From assembly GCA_033763835.1 (NCBI GenBank), contig JANRJS010000036.1:124001-188000 (forward strand): a stretch of DNA of 64,000 bases. The letters run 5' to 3'. This document shows, piece after piece, positions 53,393-61,852 of this stretch. The position numbers and the translations under genes were made by a program. This DNA is from JAPKYZ01 sp033763835 (GTDB taxonomy: Bacteria; Acidobacteriota; Terriglobia; Bryobacterales; Bryobacteraceae). The stretch's first letter is position 1, and every line of letters starts with the position of its first letter. The notes under the pieces were generated by a model. It worked only from the letters and a program-made list of their open reading frames with translations. It was not told the DNA's origin and made no database searches.

Positions 53393-54458
53393 GAATCGAG
53401 TGTACTCTTCGCGCCTGCCCTGGAGGGCGAAACCGAACCGTCTGGCGCGCCTGCGGGAAGAGGTTCGCGATTATCTCGACCTGACCGTTTCGAATCCCAC
53501 GCAGGCCGGAATCGAGTACTCAGAAGATTTGCTGGACGCGTTGCGCGATCACAGGGCGTTGACTTACGAACCTTCGGCGATGGGTTTAGTCGACGCTCGA
53601 CAGGCGGTGTCTCGTTATTACCAAGGATCGGTACCGCCGGATCGCATTTTGCTGACGGCCTCGACGTCGGAAGCTTATTCCTATTTGTTCAAGCTGCTGT
53701 GCGATCCCGGCGACGAAGTACTAGTCCCGCAGCCCTCCTATCCACTGTTCGAATTCCTCGCCGCGCTGGAAGGCGTGGCCGCGCGGCCGTACCGGCTTTT
53801 CTACGATGGCCGATGGTCGATCGATCGAGTCGAAGCGACGCCGCGAACACGCGCGATTGTCGCCGTATCGCCGAACAATCCCACGGGGTCGATGGCCGAC
53901 GTGGCGGCGTTGCGCGAGTACGGCGTACCCGTGATCGTCGATGAAGTATTCGCCGATTATGCACCGCCACAAGAGCGGTTCGAGGACGTGTTCTATCTCA
54001 ATGGCATCTCGAAATCCTGTGGCCTGCCCCAGATGAAGCTCGGCTGGATCGTGTTCTCGCGCGAACATCGCGAAGCATTGGAACTGATCGCCGATACGTA
54101 TCTTTCGCCGAGCGCGCCGGTGCAGTACGCGGTTGCCAGATGGCTCGACCGGGGTCCCGAACTTCGCCGCCCGATTCTCGAGCGTTGCGCCGCGAACGAA
54201 CGTTGGCTGCGCGAGCGACTACGCGGAACTCCCCTGACACCGCTTGCGATTAACGGCGGCTGGACCGTGCCCATGGAGATTCCGCGAATGAGCGGCGAAG
54301 AGGACTTCGTCTGCGACCTGCTGGAGCGTGATCGTGTGCTCGTGCAGCCGGGTTATTTCTACGATTTTCCGCGCGAGGCGTTTATCGTCGTCAGCCTGTT
54401 GACGCCGCCCGCTATCTTGGAAGCCGGGATGGAGCGCATCATTGCGGCCTGCGGGTAA
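53391..54458 (+). CDS. PLP-dependent aminotransferase, class I/II
   Basis: 355 residues. Fold type I: VSNPTQAGIEYSED, ASTSEAYSYLFKLLCDPGDEVLVPQPSYPLF, AIVAVSPNNPTGSMADV, VIVDEVFADYAP and the PLP lysine in NGISKSCGLPQMKLGWI. Some branch of the aspartate aminotransferase family, possibly for aromatic or alanine/valine substrates; cannot be narrowed. It is cytoplasmic. The ATG overlaps that of the M20 gene. PlsC starts 9 bases after its stop. Confidence 0.88.
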   Translation: MNRVYSSRLPWRAKPNRLARLREEVRDYLDLTVSNPTQAGIEYSEDLLDALRDHRALTYEPSAMGLVDARQAVSRYYQGSVPPDRILLTASTSEAYSYLFKLLCDPGDEVLVPQPSYPLFEFLAALEGVAARPYRLFYDGRWSIDRVEATPRTRAIVAVSPNNPTGSMADVAALREYGVPVIVDEVFADYAPPQERFEDVFYLNGISKSCGLPQMKLGWIVFSREHREALELIADTYLSPSAPVQYAVARWLDRGPELRRPILERCAANERWLRERLRGTPLTPLAINGGWTVPMEIPRMSGEEDFVCDLLERDRVLVQPGYFYDFPREAFIVVSLLTPPAILEAGMERIIAACG

Positions 54459-54467
54459 ATCAATCGA

Positions 54468-55169
54468 ATGTTGAGTTACTGGCGGTCCGTCCTATTCACC
54501 ATCCCGCTGGCGTTCGCTACCACGGCGATTCTCATCTGGACTTCGTACCTCCTCGCGTTGTTCGACCGCCGCACAGTGGACCCGATGTTCCGCTTCTGGG
54601 CGCGCGCGGTGATGCGGGTGTGCGGTGCCCGGCATCGCGCGCGCGGAGTGGAGACGATCGATACCTCGCGCAGCTATATCGTCGTCTCGAATCATTTGAG
54701 CCTGATCGATTCGCCGCTGCTGGTGAACTACCTGCCGCTATCCATCCGTTTTCTCGCGAAGAAGGAATTGTTGAAGATTCCCGTCATGGGCGGTTACATG
54801 ACACGCACCGGGCATATCCCCATTGACCGTTCAAACCCGCGCGCGGCGCTGCAATCGATGAACGAAGCCGCGCGAAAGCTGCAAACCAGCGGACATAGCG
54901 TGCTGATTTATCCCGAGGGCACGCGATCGATCAACGGTGAGTTGCAGGAGTTCAAGGACGGGGCGGCGATGCTTGCGTTGAAGTCGGGGTTACCGCTGCT
55001 ACCGGTGGCCGTCGTCGGCACCAATCGCGTGCTGCCGGCAAAAGGCGTCGTCATCCGTAGCGCGGACATCGAACTTCGCGTCGGCGAAGCCGTAATGCCC
55101 GAGGGTCACACTCGCGCTTCGCTCACCGCCGAATTGCGCACGCGCGTCGCTCGGTTATTGGCAAGCTAG
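54468..55169 (+). CDS. plsC: 1-acyl-sn-glycerol-3-phosphate acyltransferase (PlsC family)
   Basis: 233 residues. One N-terminal membrane segment (VLFTIPLAFATTAILIWTSYLLALF), then the acyltransferase motifs NHLSLIDSP (H-x4-D), GHIPIDRSNPRAA, LIYPEGTRSINGELQEFKDGAAMLA and LPVAVVGTNRVLPA. It adds the second acyl chain to make phosphatidic acid at the inner membrane. It lies between the aminotransferase and coproheme decarboxylase genes. Confidence 0.92.
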   Translation: MLSYWRSVLFTIPLAFATTAILIWTSYLLALFDRRTVDPMFRFWARAVMRVCGARHRARGVETIDTSRSYIVVSNHLSLIDSPLLVNYLPLSIRFLAKKELLKIPVMGGYMTRTGHIPIDRSNPRAALQSMNEAARKLQTSGHSVLIYPEGTRSINGELQEFKDGAAMLALKSGLPLLPVAVVGTNRVLPAKGVVIRSADIELRVGEAVMPEGHTRASLTAELRTRVARLLAS

Positions 55170-55173
55170 AGGT

Positions 55174-55860
55174 GTGAACGAGACGCTTCCTCCCTGGCCG
55201 CTGACGCTCGAAGGCGCGGCGCTGCTGCACCAAATCTGCGCGACCGGATCGCCGGTGCCCGATCATCCCGGCTCGGCGGCGTATCGATTGGTGGGCCGCC
55301 CGGAGAAGACGATGCTCGTGCACTTCCGCGATTCGATGGCGGAGTTAAGCGAGATTCCCGGTTGTGACGCCGAGTACTCTTACGTCTCGGTGGTCGAATT
55401 GGGCCTCTACGAATCGACGATGAAGTTTTACGCCGAAATGAAAGAGAAGGCCATCGTGCCCGGCTCGCCCGAGTGGGATGCCGCCGCGGCGGAAACTCTC
55501 GACCGTCAGCGGAAGGCGATGCACTCGCGCCTCTATCCGGCGATTCCCGATTCCGAGTATGTCTGCTTCTATCCGATGAATCGCAAACGCGACGTGGGCG
55601 CGAACTGGTATTCGATTCCTATCGACGACCGCGCGCGCATGATGCACGAGCACGGCTTGAACGGACGCCGATACGCGGGGCGCGTGAAGCAAGTGATCTC
55701 CGGCTCCATCGGGTTCGAGGAGTGGGAGTGGGGCGTCGATCTCTTCGCCGCCGATCCGCTCGACTTCAAGCGGTTGATCTACGAGATGAGATTCGACGAA
55801 GTGAGCGCGGTGTACGCGGAGTTCGGACCTTTCTTTGTTGGACGGCGCTTACACGCCTAG
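55174..55860 (+). CDS. chdC: Coproheme decarboxylase (HemQ/ChdC)
   Basis: 228 residues from a GTG. The C-terminal half shows a very strong match to ChdC: YPMNRKRDVGANWYSIPID, MMHEHGLNGRRYAGRVKQVI, SGSIGFEEWEWGVDLFAAD and FKRLIYEMRFDEVSAVYAEFGPFFVG. The His of MHEHG is the proximal heme ligand and the Tyr of NWY matches the catalytic Tyr. The enzyme decarboxylates Fe-coproporphyrin III to protoheme in the coproporphyrin-dependent route, so this bacterium probably makes heme that way. Confidence 0.93.
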   Translation: MNETLPPWPLTLEGAALLHQICATGSPVPDHPGSAAYRLVGRPEKTMLVHFRDSMAELSEIPGCDAEYSYVSVVELGLYESTMKFYAEMKEKAIVPGSPEWDAAAAETLDRQRKAMHSRLYPAIPDSEYVCFYPMNRKRDVGANWYSIPIDDRARMMHEHGLNGRRYAGRVKQVISGSIGFEEWEWGVDLFAADPLDFKRLIYEMRFDEVSAVYAEFGPFFVGRRLHA

Positions 55861-55876
55861 GGGTGGAAAGACGCGT

Positions 55877-57280
55877 TTAGCGCGTCAGCTTGAAGCCGAA
55901 CACGCGCTCCGCCTCGCGATAGTCGAGCTCTTCGGTCGTGTGGAACGCGCGCCGGAACCAGTCCGTTAAATCCGTACCCGCCACTTCGGAAGCCACGGCG
56001 CGAAACTCGTCGAGCGTGTAGCCACGCTCGCGAGGATAGCGTTCCAGCGCGAGCCGCATCACGTGGTCTAGCGACTTCGCACCGTTGGTCGCTGCGCGAA
56101 TCCGGGCGTCGAGCAGCATACCCACCGCCGCGCCTTTCGCGTAATAGCTGATGGTGGTGCGCGCCGAGTTCTCGCTGGGCCGGTAGAACTTGATCCATGT
56201 ATCGAAGCTCGATTCGGCGAGCGTCTGCACCTTTCGTCCCTCGCTTGCCTGCACGCTCTCCACTTGCCGCCGCAACTCCTCTCGATACTCGTCCTCGCCG
56301 ATGACGCCCGCACGCCGCAGAGCCACCGCGGCGTAGTACGTCGTGAAGCCTTCGGCGATCCCCAGCGAAGGCGTGTACTGCTCTTCTTCGTACTCGCCGG
56401 GCGCGATCTCGCGGGGCCGCAGCCGCTTGACGTTCCAGAGATGGAATAACTCGTGGCTCGCGAGATTGAGCCATCGCACGTAGGTCTCGCGGCGTTTCGT
56501 CGCGTCGTGCGAGGCCATCATCACGGTAGAGGCGGCGTGTTCCATCCCGCCGCCCTTGCTCGAAAGGATGTTGAAGAACGTGTATTCGGGGACGGGGAAC
56601 GCGCCCCAAATCTCGCGTTGCGCGCGCACCAGCTTGCGCAGATCGCCCACCGACTTCGCGCCGTCCCACGCGCCTTTCTCGCCAACGTTGATCAACTGGA
56701 TCGACGCGCCGTCGCTCTCGAAGGCGTGACGCACGGGATTGCCAAGAACGATCGGCGAATCGATCAACTCTTCGTAGTCGCGCGCGCGATATGTGTGCGG
56801 CGCGATAAGCGGTATCGGCGCAACCGAGGTTCGCCACGCGCGCGGCAATTCGAACTTCACTTCGTGCGGACGTTCCACGCCGTCGGCGAGGGTGAGGAAC
56901 GTCGGCTGTCCGTTGATCAGCGCGAAATCCGTATCCACGTAGTTGTCCTGTACGTGCATCGAATTCGCGTAGAGCCGATAACGCACGGTGACGCTCGGGG
57001 CGCCGGTCGAAGGGACGCGCCAGCGGTTCTTGCGAATCTTCTCCGTGCCCGGGGGACCGTCCAGCCGCTCGATGTGTTGGGCGTACTCCCGCACGACATA
57101 CGCCGTCCACACCGCCATCTTGAGCGTGACCGACACGCGGCCCTCGGTGGGATAGACGGCCTCGACTTCGACGTGGTGGCTCGCCGGATCGGGGAAGCGC
57201 AACGTGTAACGGATAGGCGCTACTGCCGGATCGGCTAGTAGCGAATGCGCGGCGCAAACTGCGACGATCAAAAGACTCAT
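55877..57280 (-). CDS. M61 glycyl-aminopeptidase-like protein
   Basis: 467 residues from the ATG at 57280 (MSLLIVAVCAAHSLLA signal peptide). The zinc motif ASHELFHLWNVKRLRP (HEFxH-type) and the downstream Glu in GIAEGFTTYYAAVALR are in place; N-terminal beta-sandwich (RYTLRFPDPASHHVEVEAVYP) and C-terminal helical part (GYTLDEFRAVASEVAG) are typical of the family. It is a secreted peptidase with preference for N-terminal Gly or Ala in studied members. No PDZ domain is seen. The start shares CATG with the divergent ABC transporter. Confidence 0.9.
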   Translation of the reverse strand: MSLLIVAVCAAHSLLADPAVAPIRYTLRFPDPASHHVEVEAVYPTEGRVSVTLKMAVWTAYVVREYAQHIERLDGPPGTEKIRKNRWRVPSTGAPSVTVRYRLYANSMHVQDNYVDTDFALINGQPTFLTLADGVERPHEVKFELPRAWRTSVAPIPLIAPHTYRARDYEELIDSPIVLGNPVRHAFESDGASIQLINVGEKGAWDGAKSVGDLRKLVRAQREIWGAFPVPEYTFFNILSSKGGGMEHAASTVMMASHDATKRRETYVRWLNLASHELFHLWNVKRLRPREIAPGEYEEEQYTPSLGIAEGFTTYYAAVALRRAGVIGEDEYREELRRQVESVQASEGRKVQTLAESSFDTWIKFYRPSENSARTTISYYAKGAAVGMLLDARIRAATNGAKSLDHVMRLALERYPRERGYTLDEFRAVASEVAGTDLTDWFRRAFHTTEELDYREAERVFGFKLTR

Positions 57281-59141
57281 GCCCGCCGATAACGAAGTTA
57301 AAAAGCCCGCCACGGCGCGGCTACGCGACCTCTGGCCCGATATCGCCGAACTGGTGCGCCCGCGGCGCGGAGTACTGCTGATCGGTCTGTTGTTGATCGT
57401 CGTCAATCGTGTCGCCGGGCTCGTGCTTCCCACTTCCACAAAGTACTTGATCGACGATGTAATCGGAAAGCGGCAGGTGGAGATGCTGGGGCCGCTGCTG
57501 GGCGTGGTGGTGCTCGCGACCCTCGTACAGGGAGTAACCTCGTTCACGCTCACGCAACTGATCTCGAAGGCCGGTCAGCGGCTGATCGCCGAAATGCGGC
57601 GCAAAGTGCAAGCGCATGTTGGACGGTTGCCGGTGAGCTATTACGACTCGAACAAATCCGGCGCGCTGGTGTCGCGCATCATGAACGATGTCGAGGGCAT
57701 CCGCAACTTGGTCGGCACCGGGTTGATCGAGCTTCTGGGCGGATTGCTCACCGCGGTTTTCGCCCTCTTCATGCTGCTGCGAATCTCGCCGCTGCTGACC
57801 GGCGTGGCGCTGGCGGTGGTGCTTTGCTTCGGCGCGGTGTTGGGCCGCGCGTTCGGGCGAGTCCGCCCGATTTTCCGGGAGCGCGGGAAGATTTCGGCGG
57901 AAGTGACCGGGCGGCTTACAGAATCGTTGGGCGGAGTGCGCGTAGTGAAGGGGTATCACGCCGAGGCTCGCGAAGAGAGCGTGTTTGGCGCCGGAGTGAC
58001 GCGGCTGCTCGACAACGTGATGAAGTCGATGACCGCGATTTCGACGATGAGCCTCGCTTCGACGGTACTGATGGGCGGAGTGGGGGCGCTGGTGATGTAT
58101 CTTGGCGCCCGTGAGATTCTAGCCGGCAGCCTGACGCTCGGCGGGTTCGTCACGTTCACGGTATTCCTCGGATTTCTGGTCGCGCCCGTGTTTCAGATCG
58201 TCGGTATCGGCACGCAGCTGACGGAGGCGATTGCCGGTCTTGAGCGCACGCGCGAGGTGTTGCGCGAAAAGCGCGAGGACGAAGATCCGAATCGCACCCG
58301 AGCCATCGGTCCTCTGCGCGGCGATGTGCGTTTCGAGAACGTCGGTTTCGCCTACGAGGAAGGCAAGACGGTGCTGGAGGACGTCAGCTTCGAAACGCCC
58401 GCGGGAACGGTCACCGCGCTGGTAGGGCCGTCGGGTTCGGGCAAATCCACCATGATCGGTTTGGTCGCGGCGTTTCACGCGCCGCGCTACGGGCGAGTGA
58501 CGGTGGACGGCATCGATCTGACAACGGTGTCGCTTGCGAGCTACCGGTCGCAGTTGGGCGTGGTCTTGCAGGAAACGTTTCTGTTCGACGGCACGATCCG
58601 CGAGAACGTCGCATTTTCGCGGCCCGGGGCTAACGAGGCGGAAATTCTCGAAGCCTGCCGCATGGCGCGCGTGGACGAGTTCGCCGAGAGCTTCGAGAAG
58701 AAGTACGAAACGATCGTCGGCGAGCGCGGAGTAAAGCTATCGGGTGGCCAGCGCCAGCGAGTCTCGATCGCGCGGGCGCTGCTGGCCGATCCGCGCATCC
58801 TGATTCTCGACGAAGCCACCTCGAGCCTCGACTCCGAATCGGAGGCGCTCATTCAAGAGGCGCTCGCGAAACTGATGAGGGGGCGGACGACGTTCGTCAT
58901 TGCGCACCGCTTGTCCACCATTCGGCGTGCAGACCAAATCTTGGTGGTGGATGGCGGGCGGATCGTTGAGCGCGGGACTCACTCGGAACTGTATGCCGCG
59001 CGGGGACGCTATTGGGACCTCTACACCAAGCAGCACGGAATCGAGAGTAACTTGTTCCTGCCCGGCGCGGAGCCCGAGGAGGAAGTGGCCAAGGCGCGCG
59101 CGTTTACCGACACGAGCTTACAAGGGGCTTTGCGGCTCTAG
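57279..59141 (+). CDS. ABC exporter, MsbA-type fused permease/ATPase
   Basis: 620 residues. The N-terminal transmembrane domain (~residues 25-310, six segments such as GVLLIGLLLIVVNRVAGLVL and VVLATLVQGVTSFTL) is followed by the ATPase: Walker A VGPSGSGKSTMIGL, Q-loop VVLQETFLF, signature LSGGQRQRVSIARALLADP, Walker B ILILDEATSSLDSESE and H-loop AHRLSTIRRAD. Probably a homodimeric exporter of lipid, LPS precursor or drug; lipid A flippase (MsbA) role is possible but not proven. The gene starts on CATG shared with M61. Confidence 0.92.
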   Translation: MPADNEVKKPATARLRDLWPDIAELVRPRRGVLLIGLLLIVVNRVAGLVLPTSTKYLIDDVIGKRQVEMLGPLLGVVVLATLVQGVTSFTLTQLISKAGQRLIAEMRRKVQAHVGRLPVSYYDSNKSGALVSRIMNDVEGIRNLVGTGLIELLGGLLTAVFALFMLLRISPLLTGVALAVVLCFGAVLGRAFGRVRPIFRERGKISAEVTGRLTESLGGVRVVKGYHAEAREESVFGAGVTRLLDNVMKSMTAISTMSLASTVLMGGVGALVMYLGAREILAGSLTLGGFVTFTVFLGFLVAPVFQIVGIGTQLTEAIAGLERTREVLREKREDEDPNRTRAIGPLRGDVRFENVGFAYEEGKTVLEDVSFETPAGTVTALVGPSGSGKSTMIGLVAAFHAPRYGRVTVDGIDLTTVSLASYRSQLGVVLQETFLFDGTIRENVAFSRPGANEAEILEACRMARVDEFAESFEKKYETIVGERGVKLSGGQRQRVSIARALLADPRILILDEATSSLDSESEALIQEALAKLMRGRTTFVIAHRLSTIRRADQILVVDGGRIVERGTHSELYAARGRYWDLYTKQHGIESNLFLPGAEPEEEVAKARAFTDTSLQGALRL

Positions 59142-59149
59142 CCGGTCAC

Positions 59150-60196
59150 TTAGTCCGGTACGGCGGCCATCCAGTAGCCGGCGCGCGTCCGGACTTTCAG
59201 GTCGGGCTTATTGACGATCACTTGAATCTTGTGCCAGCCGCCTTCGATTTTGTTGTTCGGGTTGTAGCTGAGTAAATACTGGCTGTGTAGTTCTTCGCCG
59301 ATCTTCGTGATTGCCTCTTCGAGACCTTTCAAGCCGGTGAAATTCTGCTCCACGCCACCCGAGTACTTCGAGTAAACCTCTTGCGGATTATCCACGAAGA
59401 TCGCTTTTGTGGCGGTGAAGATTTCGCCGATCACCGGGAAGATGCTCCCGAACGTTCCGCCATAACCCATCTGCATCGCGGTGTTCGGCGTTTGGGGAGC
59501 GCCGGGCGGTAAGGGCCGCGCGGATACGGGCACGGGCGAGGGCTTCGGCGGCTGCGGCGCGGTGGAGATTTTGTTGATCCATCGCGACATGTTTACGGGA
59601 TACACGATTACGTTATGCAGCTCGATGTCTTGTAGCGCTTCGCGAATCTTGCCTTCGCTGCCGTTGTCTTTCGTTTCGGCGATCAGGAGCAGGATGCGGC
59701 GGCGGTTCGAGGGACGGTTCTTTAGCAAACGCACGCCCTCGATCACCGCATCCGTCTGCCGCGAAGTGTAGCTGCCGGGCTTGAGTTTGGCGAGCGCCTC
59801 GTTGAGCTTCTTACCGTCGTTGGTGAACTCCTGCAATACCTGCAAGCGATGATCGAAAGCCATAATCGCCGCTTCGCCTTGTTCGCCGATGACGATGCTC
59901 TCGATCATCGATCCCATCTTGCGCACCGCAGGAAGAACTAACTCCGTCTGCGCGCTCGATTGGATCGCGATCACCAGCGAAATCGGAATAAAGCTAACGT
60001 CTTCCTGAATGATCTGCTCTTTGTCGTTGTCGAGCAGACGAAAATTCTTCGGTTCCAGTCCATTCACGTAGTTCCCGTTCTTGTCGAGAACGGTGGTGGG
60101 CGCGACGACGATGTTGACGCGTGTAGTAATCCGGAAATCTTTCTGCTGATCCTGCGCCGTCATACTAACGGCGAGTAACGCTGCCAGTAGTTTCAT
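59150..60196 (-). CDS. Acidobacterial VWA-domain protein (TIGR03436-like)
   Basis: 348 residues. Signal peptide MKLLAALLAVSMTAQ, then FRITTRVNIVVAPTTVLDKNGNYVNGLEPKNFRLLDN, which is the typical start of VWFA-related acidobacterial proteins, followed by a VWA fold (SFIPISLVIAIQSSAQTEL with DxSxS-like part altered to IQSSAQ, AIMAFDHRLQVLQEFTND, ILLLIAETKDNGSEGK). It is followed by Pro-rich residues ~225-245 and a C-terminal region ending in YWMAAVPD. Secreted, function unknown. Its ATG overlaps the moaC stop as ATGA. Confidence 0.85.
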   Translation of the reverse strand: MKLLAALLAVSMTAQDQQKDFRITTRVNIVVAPTTVLDKNGNYVNGLEPKNFRLLDNDKEQIIQEDVSFIPISLVIAIQSSAQTELVLPAVRKMGSMIESIVIGEQGEAAIMAFDHRLQVLQEFTNDGKKLNEALAKLKPGSYTSRQTDAVIEGVRLLKNRPSNRRRILLLIAETKDNGSEGKIREALQDIELHNVIVYPVNMSRWINKISTAPQPPKPSPVPVSARPLPPGAPQTPNTAMQMGYGGTFGSIFPVIGEIFTATKAIFVDNPQEVYSKYSGGVEQNFTGLKGLEEAITKIGEELHSQYLLSYNPNNKIEGGWHKIQVIVNKPDLKVRTRAGYWMAAVPD

Positions 60197-60654
60197 CTGC
60201 GGTAATCTCCACTTTTTCCGCCGGTCTTTTCGAGTAAGTAGACGCGCTCGATGGAAATCGATTTGTCGAGCGCCTTGGTCATGTCGTAAATGGTCAGCGC
60301 CGCCACCGCCGCCGCCGTGAGCGCTTCCATCTCGACGCCGGTGGGTCCCATAGTCGTCGCCTGCGTCGAAATCGTGATTCCTTCCGCCGTCGTCGCAAAC
60401 TCAACCGAGACGTGCGAAAGCGGTAGCGGATGGCACATCGGAATCAAGTCCGACGTCCGCTTGGCGGCCATGATGCCGGCGACGCGGGCCACTTCGAGCG
60501 GGTCGCCTTTGGGATTCGCCGGAAGCGCCGCAAGTACTTCCGCCGACAGTCGCACGAAGGCGTGCGCGCGCGCTGTGCGCTTCGTCGCGGACTTGTCCGA
60601 AACGTCCACCATGCGAGCCTCGCCGTCCGCGCCGTAGTGGGATAGTTGACTCAC
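60193..60654 (-). CDS. moaC: Cyclic pyranopterin monophosphate synthase MoaC
   Basis: 153 residues from the GTG at 60654, overlapping the moeA stop as GTGA. Conserved MoaC motifs: MVDVSDKSATKRTARAHAFV, GIMAAKRTSDLIPMCHPLPL (KxxxxLIPxCHP), TQATTMGPTGVEMEAL (second active loop) and DMTKALDKSISIERV. It makes cyclic pyranopterin monophosphate, the first precursor of molybdenum cofactor. It works with moeA beside it for Mo enzymes such as the one at 13.6-15.6 kb. Confidence 0.95.
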   Translation of the reverse strand: MSQLSHYGADGEARMVDVSDKSATKRTARAHAFVRLSAEVLAALPANPKGDPLEVARVAGIMAAKRTSDLIPMCHPLPLSHVSVEFATTAEGITISTQATTMGPTGVEMEALTAAAVAALTIYDMTKALDKSISIERVYLLEKTGGKSGDYRR

Positions 60655-61829
60655 TTGAGCAGCACTCCGATTGGGTCGCCGGCGTTCCAGGTGGCGCGCT
60701 CGCGATCGGCCACGAGAAAGCAATCGGCGCGAGAGAGTGAGGCAACGTCGCTCGATCCTTGCCACGCGAGCGGCGCGACACGCCCTCCGCGAACTACAGC
60801 GGGAAGAAATCGAGTGAGGCCGGGCTTGTGCGAAAACGGTTTCTCGAGAGGCAGCGTTGGCAGGAGGAAAGCCGGTGCGCACTCGCCCCCTAGCCTTCCG
60901 ACGGCCGTGCGAGCGAACAATTCGAACGTCACCATGGTCGAGGCGGGATTTCCCGGCAGTCCGAAAAAGTAAGTCGATTTCGCTTGGCCGAATACTAATG
61001 GCTGACCGGGTTGAATGAGTACGCGATCGAAAAAGAACTCCGCCCCAAACTCGGAAAGTACTCGCTCCACTAAGTCGTACTTACCCGCCGATACGCCGCC
61101 CGATAGCAGGAGTAAGTCCGCCTCCAACCCGCGTGCCACCAATTCGCGAGTGGACTGTAAGTTGTCCCGCGCGATGGGCAGAATTTCGGGGACGCCCCCG
61201 GTGCGGCGAACCTGCGCCGCTAGCGCATAGGAGTTCGAGTTCCGCACTTGGTTATCGCGCGGAGTTTCGCCGATCTCGACGATCTCGTCGCCGGTTGCGA
61301 GAATCGCGACTCGAGGAAGCACGAACACTTCGCACTCGCTAGCGCCGACGGTTGCGAGCCAAGCGACATCGGCGAATCCCAGGCGCTTGCCCGCCGCTAT
61401 CGCGACGGCGCCCGCACGCGCCTCGGAGCCTTGCGGATTGACAAACTCGCCGGGGGCGGCGGGCCGTTCCGTTTGTATGAACTCGTCTTCGCGGCTAACG
61501 TGTTCGACCATAACGACCTGATCCGCGCCCGCCGGTATCGGTGCGCCAGTCATGATCTCGACGGCTTCGCCTAAACCCAGGTTTCCGGAGAAAGTTTCGC
61601 CGGCGCGCACTTCGCCGATAACATGCACACGACCCGGCAAATCGGCGCTGCGCACGGCGAATCCGTCGCGAATCGAACGCGCCACGGGCGGATAATCGCG
61701 GTCGGCGATTACGGGCTGCGCCAGCACACGCCCCGCCGCCGTATCCAGCGAAACGGTCTCGCGAGGCGGTTGCGCCGGGGCCACGCGCGCCAACACGGCC
61801 GCGCGTGCTTCTTCAAACGTGACGGTCAC
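60651..61829 (-). CDS. moeA: Molybdopterin molybdenumtransferase MoeA
   Basis: 392 residues from the GTG at 61829 (VTVTFEEARAAVLARV); a longer start at 61871 would overlap the amidase gene. Typical motifs: SLDTAAGRVLAQPVIADRDYPPVARSIRDGFAVRS, MTGAPIPAGADQVVMVEH, VAILATGDEIVEIG, RNSNSYALAAQVRRTGG, LLLLSGGVSAGKYDLVERV and GLPGNPASTMVTFELFARTA. It inserts molybdate into adenylated molybdopterin. It is the first gene of moeA-moaC-VWA with 4-bp overlaps. Confidence 0.95.
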   Translation of the reverse strand: MTVTFEEARAAVLARVAPAQPPRETVSLDTAAGRVLAQPVIADRDYPPVARSIRDGFAVRSADLPGRVHVIGEVRAGETFSGNLGLGEAVEIMTGAPIPAGADQVVMVEHVSREDEFIQTERPAAPGEFVNPQGSEARAGAVAIAAGKRLGFADVAWLATVGASECEVFVLPRVAILATGDEIVEIGETPRDNQVRNSNSYALAAQVRRTGGVPEILPIARDNLQSTRELVARGLEADLLLLSGGVSAGKYDLVERVLSEFGAEFFFDRVLIQPGQPLVFGQAKSTYFFGLPGNPASTMVTFELFARTAVGRLGGECAPAFLLPTLPLEKPFSHKPGLTRFLPAVVRGGRVAPLAWQGSSDVASLSRADCFLVADRERATWNAGDPIGVLLK

Positions 61830-61852
61830 TTGTCCTAGTTTATGCTTGGGCT

